Positions 48,706 to 56,760 of a stretch of DNA of 64,000 nucleotides are shown here, piece after piece (positions within the stretch are counted from its first letter, which is position 1; each line of letters begins with the position of its first letter). The notes beneath the pieces are model-generated. The model searched no databases, had not been told where the DNA came from, and saw only the letters and a program-made list of their open reading frames with translations. The DNA is taken from positions 3,146,452 through 3,210,451 of the forward strand of contig CM063294.1 in the NCBI GenBank assembly GCA_032173965.1. The letters are read 5' to 3'. A program made the position numbers and the translations under genes. Source of the stretch: Sitta carolinensis (Eukaryota; Chordata; Aves; Passeriformes; Sittidae).

Positions 48706-48950
48706 GAAATCTCCAAGATCATCAAGTCCAACCTCTCACTGATCAACATCCTGTCAACCAGCCCAGAGCTCAGAGAGACACATCCAGTCATTCCTTAACA
48801 CCTCCAGGGATGGAACTGCACCACAATCCTGGGCAGCCCCTTCTAATGCCTGTCCACCCTTCCAGTGGAGAAATTCTTCCTGATATCCAACCTGAACCTC
48901 CCCTGGTGAACCTTGAGGCTGTGTCCTCCTGATGAAAATCTTCCCCACCC
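48706..48950 (-). mobile_element. CR1 LINE fragment, minus strand, abutting the previous copy
   Basis: The + strand reads the reversed CR1 3' region: aatctccaagatcatcaagt (48707-48726), taacacctccagggatggaa (48797-48816), attcttcctgatatccaacc (48873-48892), tgaacctcccctggtgaacc and tgtgtcctcctgatg. It follows the plus-strand copy head-on, as expected if it inserted there or if both were joined by deletion. Confidence 0.92.
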
Positions 48951-49117
48951 AGATGCAGACCCCAAATTCCTGGATGCCACCTGCTGTACAGGCCAGACCA
49001 GAGCCTCCCAACCCAGATTTGGCTGCTGCTGAGGCTGGGTCTCACAGTGAAGGACTTGCTGTCACCAGTGACACACTGGTACCATGTGAGCTCCTCTGGG
49101 GGACAAGGAGGCCAAGG
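48951..49117. other. Unassigned DNA between CR1 pieces
   Basis: About 170 bp that I cannot match to CR1, enclosed by CR1 fragments. It may be host DNA or a diverged CR1 interior. Confidence 0.4.
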
Positions 49118-49232
49118 GCACCTGGCCTGTACCACAAATAGTGTCTCCAGCAGGACCAGGGCAGTGATTGTCCCCCTGCTGGGTACTGCTGAGGTATTTT
49201 CCAACCTAAATACTTCTATGACTCTATGTGAT
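49118..49232 (+). mobile_element. CR1 LINE fragment with internal deletion, plus strand
   Basis: Cacctggcctgtaccacaaa (49120-49139), gtgtctccagcaggaccagg (49141-49160) and gcagtgattgtccccctgct (49161-49180) belong well upstream of the CR1 3' end. They are followed at once by the terminal block ttttccaacctaaatacttc (49195-49214) and the tail tatgactctatgtg. The region normally between them is deleted. Confidence 0.88.
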
Positions 49233-50039
49233 TGACTTCCAAAAAGTGAGTCTCCTCTCCCCTCCACCCTTTTCATCAAAAAGCCATTTCTGATAAATAA
49301 ATGCCAGTTGCAAAAGACAGGCAAGCTGGGAGCATCCCTGCCAGTGAGAGGCCTCAGGATGGCCCAGGCACTGGCCAGGCTCTGCTGGGGGAGGTCACAG
49401 CTGAGAGATGCTCAGCAGTGTCCAGATCCCCACAAGACGCCCGTGGAATCAAACTCTCCTGTGGTGCTCTGAACTCCAGGTTCTCAGCTCAAGGCAGTTG
49501 CACTCACTGTGCTGATGTGCATCCTCCCATCCCAGATTTTGACCTGGAGTTGCAGGAATTGACCTTTGGTCAAAGCTGAGGCAATTTAGCAGCAGTGGCA
49601 CCAAAGCTCAGCATGTAGCAGAACACCCCAGTGGTGCCATTATACCCAGTCACAAAATGTAGTTTTTCACAATCAGCAGGGATGGACCTTGGGATGTTTT
49701 AAACCCTCTTTTCTGACTGGGGAAGCAGCCAACAAGGCAGATTGCAGTGTGACTTACCCCAAAGTGCCACCCCGGCTCAGCTGGGGAAGCAGCAGCTTTG
49801 GGCTTTCTTCTTCCTTGCAAGTTTCTTGCTGTATTTCTGCTCTCAAAGTTTCTCCTAAAGATTGGCAGTCCATTTCCATCCACAGAAAGTTACCTGCTTG
49901 GCTATGAAACACCAAGATCCCACTGCCTACCCACAGATGCTCCAGTCCTCATATCCTCAGTTTTTCCCCATCTCTAAATCTGGGGAAACATACTCCTCCC
50001 AGAATTTATTTCTCAATAGGCAAAGCCTCTATTCTCCGT
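49233..50039. other. Gene-free stretch
   Basis: Plain DNA after the composite CR1 locus. No gene or repeat recognised. Confidence 0.5.
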
Positions 50040-50200
50040 TGCTTTTATAAATGACCTTTCCCTATCTAAACTACACGGGACAGGTGACTTCTTCTAATTG
50101 TCTCTAACATTTGTTGATATAAAATGGATTTCTTATCTCTGATGCAATACACCTCCCCTTTTCTCATCCTTTTTTTATTTTTTGCTATTTCAGGTGAGCT
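50040..50200. promoter_or_regulatory. Candidate AT-rich element
   Basis: AT-rich segment with cttttataaatgacctttcc (50042-50061), cttctaattgtctctaac (50090-50107) and tgttgatataaaatgg (50113-50128), ending in a T-rich run at 50168-50185. It contrasts with the GC-rich block that follows at 50400. Function is inferred and weakly supported. Confidence 0.22.
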
Positions 50201-51399
50201 ACAGAAATTAATTTGAGCAGCTTCTTGTCTCAGTCCTTTTCTCCTCCAGGAGCTCAAAGACAGCTTCCTGCACTGCCCAGCCCTCAGGGAGGCAGGCTGC
50301 AGGCATCCTGAAGAGCCACTGAACCTTGCTCCAGCCCAGAGACACTCAGCTCTCCCCTCCTCTCCTCCAGTCTTGACATCCTCTCCATCCATCCTGACCT
50401 CAGGCTCTCTGCGTGCCGGGCAGGGGCGTGCTCCCCTGTGCCTGTCCCCGGCTCTGGAGGGAGGAGCAGGGACAGTGCGGGGAAGAGGCAGAGCAGCAGC
50501 ACGGAGAGGGTGGAGGGTGGGGGTGTCCCCAGGGCCCCAAGAACGAGCGGTGACTTTATGGGGTCTGGCTGAGCGCAGAGCCTGCGGAGCAGCCCCGCGG
50601 CAGCCGGCAGCTCATCCCGGAGCTTCGGGGAGTCAGCCCCGCACACCTCAGCAGTAGCACAGGCAGCAGGGGCCTTTCATTCCCGGAGCTGCGCTGAACC
50701 TCCAGGAGTTCACCATGCCCTCTGTGTCAGTGATTCCCTGAGCGCTTCCTGGCCTCCCAAACCCCTCTCTCCACCTTGCCCTGGCACCCCAAAGCTTTAC
50801 CCTTTCTCTTCGCTCTGTGTGCCCCCTCTCCCACCCTCGCTGCTCCTCCCATGCCCTCCGGCTCACTGGCACGCTGCTGGAGTGGAGGGGACACGGCTGC
50901 TGGGTGGATCTGCGAGATACGCCGAGATGAGGAAGCTGGCTGAACTGATGCCCAAGTCTGCAGACTGTCACATTCCGAGCTGCTCTCCTGGAAGTGAGAA
51001 AATTTGGTCCCGATAGTAACACTTGGATCGCTGCTTTGCACAGATGTAACTCCTTTCTCCAGCTTCTGTTTTAATACGCGCGTTCCTGCCTATTCCTGGA
51101 GATGCAATTCGGCGCCGGATGGAGGGAGCAGCCCAAGACACCGAGTCAGCTTGACTCCGCAGCCAAGGGGCTTCCCATTGTTCTACAAAAAAAAGTTGGC
51201 CAGATCTGGAGATCTTCCACCCCAGGGGGCCATGCCTGGCTCGCAGCACATCCCACTCAAAAAACCCACCCAGCCCTCAACCTCCGTTCGTTGCGTTTCC
51301 TGGGAGTGGGAGATTTGGGGACTGAGAGCTCCACACCACGCCCTTGTTTTCTTCCACCTGTCCGTGCTACCTGTGCCAGGTGTGCTGGAGGGAGAGGGC
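50201..51399. other. Gene-free stretch with a CpG-rich patch at 50410-50650
   Basis: CpGs cluster around 50411-50435, 50477-50504 and 50545-50645, which could be a weak CpG island. Another CpG group lies near 51025-51120, with a SOX-type ccattgtt at 51176-51183. Frames open on both strands (50284-50646 minus, 51102-51584 plus) match no family. Confidence 0.4.
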
Positions 51400-51760
51400 T
51401 GAGGCGATGCCCTTCAACAGCACCTTGCTGCAGCCATGTGTTGTCCTGGCAGCCCCGGCTGGAGCGGGATGGGCGGGACCGGGATCGCGCTGCCGCTGCA
51501 GCAGGAGCTGCCTGGCTTTGGGGCTTTCCGAGTCACAGCCCTAATGCAACATTAATGGGCTTTGCTGGCGCTGAATATTTATAAACCCAGGAGCAAGTTC
51601 CTGCCCATCCACCGAGAAACTGGGGCTGCAGGGCAGAGAGCAGCACTCGGCCTCTGCTCGCCACGGTGGCCTGGCCAGGACCCTGCCCGCACTCCGGGCA
51701 GCGGGACCTGCCCCGTCCGCCCACTCGGGAAGGGGAAGAAGATGAGAACAGGGAGGACGC
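51400..51760 (+). promoter_or_regulatory. CpG-rich block with TATA-like box, candidate promoter or enhancer
   Basis: CpG-dense sequence on both sides of an AT-rich core. The core holds gccctaatgcaacattaatg (51538-51557) and tttataaa at 51578-51585, a good TATA-like match in plus orientation. CpGs continue through 51611-51760, where transcription would start near 51608-51615 if the box is used. No coding frame of known family follows. The block could equally be an enhancer with an AT-rich core. Confidence 0.35.
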
Positions 51761-53084
51761 AGAGCTGAGCTGTCTGCAACACCTTTCCCTGCCCTTTCAA
51801 TCCTACATCTCTGCCTAAATTTGTGCAAAACCACACCAGCTCACATAAGCCTGCCTGCCTCCCCCTCCTGACACCCCTCCCCACACCCCTGTGCTGCCGT
51901 AGCCCTTCCCAAAGCCTGACTCTTCCAACCAGTGTCCCTTGTCCCCACCCTCTGCTGCCCTCAGCATCCCCTCCTGTCCCCACTTCCCTGACCAGACACC
52001 TCCCTTCCCCAAACCCTGCTCTCCTCAGCTCTCCTTGTCACGATTTTGACGATTTCCCAGCACTCCTTCCCATCTCTCTGCACATCCCACACCCTGGAGA
52101 TGCCACTGGTGGCTGCACGGCCCTTGCCTCCTCCTGCCGTGTCCCTGTGGCAGCCGAGCCACACAAACCACTGGTGCAGGTGGGTGGCACTGTCCCCTCC
52201 AGGGCAGGGAGGAGACCCTGAGGAGAGCCTGTCCCAGCCCCTACGGCTCCGTTCCACGTTGCTGCACACGGCAGCCCACAGTGACTGCTCCAGATAAGCC
52301 TGTTTCAGAACTAAAAGCACATGGAAAAAATTTATTTTTCCCCTTTTTAACCAGTTTCAAAGGGATGCTCTGGTTTTTTTGTTTGTCTCTTGGAATCTTT
52401 TGTGTGGAGACAGAATGAGAAATCGCCCAGCTATGGCCAGCCAGAGGGAGGTGCCAGCCTCCAGGAGACATCACTTTTGGACCTTCTCTCCCACCCAGCC
52501 TCCTTGGACTTCTGTTCCAGGCGGAAAACCCTCCTTGGGGGTTGGAGGGAGAGCCCAGGAAGGCTCTCACCCACCTGGGGTGATGTTGCAGTGGGGAGCA
52601 TGGCTGGGCTGTGCTCCAGCTCACCTCACCTTGCACGGGGCACTGCAGCTGAGGGGGCTCGAGGGGGGGGGTGGTGGTCCTGGGGCCAGGGCCATCCCCC
52701 CTCCCCATCCCCACCGCCCGGCAGTGCCCGGTGGCCCGGGCCACCTCTCGCCTCTCCTGTTTGAGCCATCAGCTGCAGCAATGAAAGCACCTCCCCTTCC
52801 CAGCTCTACATTAAAAGAGCCAGACCTAAAATTAATTTAGCCCTGCTCTTTGTTGTGGACAATACAGAAGGGATATTGTGTGTGGGGAGAGAAAGACTTT
52901 TTGTTTGGGTGAGGAGACAGCGGCGGTCTGTTCTTGCGGACATCTGAAAACAAGGCTGGGAAGAGCGGCCCTTTAAGTTCGGCTGAAGCAAAAACACACA
53001 GCCCCATCTCACAATTAAACACAGTATCAAACCGAGAAAGGATCAATTGAGCCTAAAACAGAAAGCTCCCCATGTGACAGATTC
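51761..53084. other. Gene-free stretch with a G-run
   Basis: C-rich sequence at 51840-52010 gives long open frames without domains. A G-rich tract at 52652-52684, including nine G at 52663-52671, could form a G-quadruplex. No gene or LINE fragment is recognised. Confidence 0.45.
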
Positions 53085-53500
53085 CAGAAAGTACGTGATA
53101 CACCATGCCCAGGGCTAGTACATGCCTGCTGTGTTTCCCAGTACATGATTAATTTGACTCAGGGCAGGAGGCTGCAGGCAAGGGATCTGCAGCACACACT
53201 GAAAAGTTTTAACACTTTGAAGACTGGAGGCGCGGCTGAGCGCCGGAGACAAAGGCAGCGGCAGAGGCGGGCGGTGGGAGCCCCGGCTGGACGGACCCAC
53301 GGACAGCAGCGGGCCCGGCTGGCAGCCCGTGGCCAGCATGGGGTGCGCTTCCCGCTGAGGCCAGCCCCAGCAGCCCGCAGCCAGCAGCCCGCCTGCATCC
53401 CGCGGGGCCGCTCCCCGGGGCCGCGCTCCCAGGGAGGATTTGGGGCTGGGGTCCATCGGGCAGTCCCTGCGCTGCGGTCCCATCCCGCGGGGGTGTGACA
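53085..53500. promoter_or_regulatory. AT-rich segment leading into a CpG-rich block
   Basis: The first part contains TGATTAAT at 53146-53153, a PBX-HOX-type site, and ttttaacactttgaag. From 53229 to 53490 CpGs are dense (for example 53229-53243, 53277, 53296 and 53399-53432). An AT-rich head and a CpG-rich body suggest a promoter or CpG-island-type regulatory element. A 117-codon plus-strand frame (53145-53498) crosses both parts but is Arg/Gln/Ala-rich and unrecognised. Confidence 0.35.
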
Positions 53501-53683
53501 GGGATCGCCTGGGGAGGCTTGTTTCCCGTTCCCGGTCTTACAGGTGACCTTGGAGATGCGCAGATTAGAAACAATTAATATATTAGTCGCTTAATTGCTG
53601 GAGAGTGCAGATGAAGCCAGCGGGCACTTTCCCCGGGAGGCAAGGGGTGGCGCTGCGACACCAGCAGAGCAGCCTGTCCTGGT
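53501..53683. other. Short gene-free stretch
   Basis: Includes an AT-rich pocket at 53568-53600 (gaaacaattaatatattagt) with a homeodomain-like core, then GC-rich DNA running into the tandem array. Confidence 0.4.
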
Positions 53684-54023
53684 GGGGTGCGGGCTGGGGA
53701 CACGGGGGGACAGCCCCAAAGCCGCCCCTCCCCGCCCTCCACCGCCTGCACACGGGGGACACTCTTTTCTAAGGGCAGGATACTATCTTGGCCAAGGGGT
53801 GCAGGCTGAGGATGCGAGGGTGGCATCCCCAGAGTTGGATGCCCTCTGTCCCCCCTGCCCAGCTCTTGGGGACACAGCCCTTCCAACAGCAGGATGTCAC
53901 CCCGGCTGAGGGGTGCAGGCTGAGGACATGGGGGTGGCACCCCCAGGGCTGGGTCCCTTGTCCCCCCCTGCCCACCCGTGGGGGACACAGCACTGCCTCA
54001 GGCAGAGCTCACTGCCCCGGCCA
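53684..54023 (+). repeat. Degenerate tandem repeat, period about 112-114 bp, three copies
   Basis: Unit starts with a ggggtgcaggctgagg-type block recur at 53684 (variant ggggtgcgggctgggg), 53796 and 53910. Copies two and three align over their whole length, sharing cccccctgccca and ggggacacagc blocks. The first copy is more diverged, and a possible partial fourth begins near 54024. Overlapping open frames on both strands result from the GC-rich repeat. Confidence 0.8.
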
Positions 54024-54719
54024 AGGGCTGTGCCACCAGCCCTGCACGCCTTGCTGGGAGGGTGGTCCCTGCTGCCCATGTGGGGCCCACGGAGGCCACA
54101 GCCATGGGACTGGGGTGGCTGGTGTGCAGCAGCAGGGCTGACACCACTGGCCTCACACTGTGCAAGCCACCCCTGAAAGCAAACAGAGCCCAGGCTGTGA
54201 CAGGGCTCTCCAGGATGGCTGGACACGGGACCTCACAGCTCTGCTTCTTGTTGCCAGCGTCTTTTCCCAGGCCTGGGAATGGTTTCAGCTTGGGAGTGAC
54301 ACTTCCCAGCCTCAGTCCCAGCTCTGGGCCCTGCACAGGGGGGCTGCAGCACATCACAGGGAACCCCAGTTTGAGGGTGGAGGAGCCCTGATATCCCTTG
54401 TCCCTGGGGGAACACATCTCACCCGGGGCTGCTCTGTTCCCTGCCACACCGAGCCTTAAACCAGCACGACTTTTCCAAGAAAATCTCTGTCAATGGGGCA
54501 ATCCAGGCTGCCTCGTGAAGGAATCAGACCCACAAGCTACCAGGGAATGAGCCACACGGAGGTTTGGCACCATCCCCTTTCCAGGGAACTCTCTCATGTT
54601 CGAGGGACTGAGCTGTGTGGGGCACGGAGCAGGCGGGCCGGAGAGCAGCAGGGTCAGCCCATCCTTGGGCTCTGCTCCCCCCATAAAATGCAGACATTCC
54701 TGCCTGCCTCACAGAGGGG
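54024..54719. other. Gene-free stretch
   Basis: GC-rich DNA with no recognised gene or transposon. Frames of up to 149 codons are open on both strands without domains. Confidence 0.5.
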
Positions 54720-55110
54720 CTCCGTTCATTATCCGCTGCAAAGTGCTCCGAGATGCTCGGATCAAAGGTGCCGTCACAGCGTCCAGCCTGATTATTATTG
54801 ATTATCCGTTCCAAGCCAGGTCCCAAACGAAGCCGGCGAGCCCTGAACGCAGAGGAGCCGAGGGAGGGCCCCGCCATCGACTGGCGATTTTTACTGCGGG
54901 TGACCCGAGCCAGGGAGCAATTTCTGTTCATCCATCAAGGAAGATCCAGGCGTGAGCAAACAGTCAGGTCATGGGCATTCATTTTATTATTAAATCCTAG
55001 AGGGGCCGTGGCTCGTGCAGCTGGATGTAAGTGATCTTCGTGTTAAAAAGACGAGCTTTGAATTTAATTTTGCAGCCCGGCTGATAGACCTGGGGATGAC
55101 TCAGCCTGAA
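54720..55110. promoter_or_regulatory. Candidate conserved non-coding element with TCF/LEF-type site
   Basis: AT-rich segments alternate with retained CpGs. A short stem ccgag/ctcgg (54748-54760) directly precedes atcaaagg (54761-54768), a TCF/LEF-type core. Then come cctgattattattgattatc (54787-54806), cattttattattaaatcc (54979-54996) and gctttgaatttaattttgca (55054-55073). CpGs persist at 54735, 54749, 54759, 54772, 54828, 54834 and 54838. This is one of the strongest non-coding candidates here. Function is inferred. Confidence 0.42.
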
Positions 55111-55291
55111 GAACCAGCTAGGCCTTCTCCTCAGGGAGGAACAACACAGCCAGGAAGAGTCAGGGGCCAGCTTCAGCACAGCACAGCCCTCAGGTCCCTC
55201 CTGGAGCTCCTGTTGTCCCTACTCTGCTCTCCTGTCCTCGCACCCCATGTGCCAGGGTGGCTGCCTCCCAGCCTGAGCTCACGTGGAGGGT
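55111..55291. other. Short gene-free stretch
   Basis: Plain GC-moderate sequence before the hairpin. Nothing recognised. Confidence 0.4.
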
Positions 55292-55343
55292 TGTGCCTGT
55301 GCTGGGGACAGGCTCTGAGCTGTGCTACCCCAGCACAGGCACA
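55292..55343. repeat. Perfect 16-bp inverted repeat (hairpin, 20-nt loop)
   Basis: Tgtgcctgtgctgggg at 55292-55307 is perfectly complementary in reverse to ccccagcacaggcaca at 55328-55343. The arms are GC-rich and mismatch-free. It lies about 85 bp before the 49/50-bp minisatellite. It is a strong structural hairpin but shows no known miRNA sequence. Confidence 0.9.
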
Positions 55344-55427
55344 GATGCAGTGAATTGTAGCAGTGCTCTGGTGGTGTGAGCCACCCCTGGAGAAGGAGCA
55401 CACACTGCACCACGTGTGGATTCACCC

Positions 55428-56080
55428 TGCATGGCTGTACACACACATCCCCACTGCAGAGGTGTGCTGCACACCCTGCATGGCTGTACACACACAACAC
55501 CCCCTGCAGAGGTGTGCTGCACACCCTGCATGGCTGTACACACACATCCTGCACAGCTCTGTCACACTCACTGCATGGCTGTACACACACATCCCCACTG
55601 CAGAGGTGTGCTGCACACCCTGCATGGCTGTACACACACAACACCCCCTGCAGAGGTGTGCTGCACACCCTGCATGGCTGTACACACACATCCCCACTGC
55701 AGAGGTGTGCTGCACACCCTGCATGGCTGTACACACACAACACCCCCTGCAGAGGTGTGCTGCACACCCTGCATGGCTGTACACACACATCCCCACTGCA
55801 GAGGTGTGCTGCACACCCTGCATGGCTGTACACACACATCCCCACTGCAGAGGTGTGCTGCACACCCTGCATGGCTGTACACACACATCCCCACTGCAGA
55901 GGTGTGCTGCACACCCTGCATGGCTGTACACACACATCCTGCACAGCTCTGTCACTCTCACTGCACAGCTGTGCAGCACTGACTGCACAGCTGTACCACG
56001 TTCCCTGCACAGCTGCACTGCATTCACTGCATGGCTCTCTCACACTGTCAGCACAGCTGTACCATGCTCCCTGCACACCC
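55428..56080 (+). repeat. Minisatellite, 49/50/45-bp units built from about 22-bp monomers
   Basis: Eleven units start with tgcatggctgtacacacaca at 55428, 55477, 55527, 55572, 55621, 55671, 55720, 55770, 55819, 55868 and 55917. Unit lengths define three variants: A 49 bp (tcccca centre), B 50 bp (aacacccc centre) and C 45 bp. The order is A B C A B A B A A A C. From 55962 the array decays into about 22-bp monomers (tgcacagctgtaccacgttc type). The units are nearly stop-free in all forward frames and several reverse ones, so long frames here do not indicate a gene. Confidence 0.97.
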
Positions 56081-56095
56081 ACCAGCCCCGGGCAT

Positions 56096-56143
56096 GGTGT
56101 GCAGCACACCTCTGCTGTGTGTACAGCCATGCAGGGTGCACAC
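56096..56143 (-). repeat. Inverted, shortened copy of the minisatellite unit
   Basis: Ggtgtgcagcacacctctgc (56096-56115) through gtacagccatgcagggtgca is the reverse complement of the array unit, lacking about ten bases of its centre. It lies some 16 bp past the decayed 3' edge of the array and could pair with any of the direct units. Confidence 0.88.
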
Positions 56144-56499
56144 ACCCTGCTGTACCAGGGTCCTGCAGGACCAGCAGGGCCAGAGTCGGCGGGGGGGTGC
56201 TGAGGACAGGCAGGATGCTCATGGAAGCCAACCATGAGGGAATGTTCCTGGAGAGGATGCAAATGCTGCTGCAAATCCCAGGACTGTGGGTGTGGGAGCC
56301 GAGTGCCCTCTCCTGCTGTCCCCTGGGCTGGCACCAGGCAGGCCCTGGGTGTCCCAGGAGCAGAGCACATCAGCTGCCTCTAATCCCTGGTGCCCATCCT
56401 CATCCTCCTCCTGCCCCCACAAGACTGGCTCCACTTTCCCCAGCAGGAGCCCAAGGAAAAAAAAGGAAGAGAGAGAGGGAGGGAGGGAAAGAGAAGCTA
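56144..56499. other. Gene-free stretch with a pure purine tract
   Basis: Plain GC-rich DNA. Positions 56453-56496 are 44 consecutive purines, including gagagagagg and gggagggaggg. No gene is recognised. Confidence 0.5.
56453..56496 (+). repeat. 44-nt pure purine tract
   Basis: Uninterrupted A/G sequence with GAGA-type repeats. It can adopt triplex (H-DNA) structure and sits directly before the AT-rich candidate element at 56500. Confidence 0.9.
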
Positions 56500-56760
56500 A
56501 AAAATCTGTCTTCTTTAATTAATGAGGCAAGCCAGCCTGGAGAGCACGTTTGGGATCGCAGGCCCCCAGCCAGGGGCGAGCTGGCAGCCAGGGCCAGTGA
56601 CATGGAGGAAGAGAGCTGGGGGGAGCGTGGGGGGGACACAGGCACGGCTTTTTATACTCTCCTGTTAACTGATCCACGGAGCTTTCCTGGCATCGGTTTC
56701 AAAGGTATCCCTTCACTAATCCGCCGGGCTGTTCCAGGATGGCGGTTTTGACCAGCAGGA
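56500..56760. promoter_or_regulatory. Candidate non-coding element
   Basis: Contains ctttaattaatgaggcaagc (56513-56532), tttttatactctcctgttaa (56649-56668) and cactaatccgccgggctg (56713-56730), with a TAATCC core of the OTX/PITX type. CpGs lie at 56548, 56557 and 56574. AT-rich motifs and surviving CpGs resemble regulatory DNA. This is inference. Confidence 0.3.

Noticed and set aside
53635..53665. Possible CTCF-type site (ggggtggcgct at 53645)
   Set aside because: Only the 3' half resembles the consensus; the upstream half mismatches at most informative positions.
55279..56751. Very long open frames on both strands (363 codons minus, 462 codons plus)
   Set aside because: They exist because the 49/50-bp minisatellite units contain almost no stop codons in any frame. 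All three forward frames stay open, so the length carries no coding signal.
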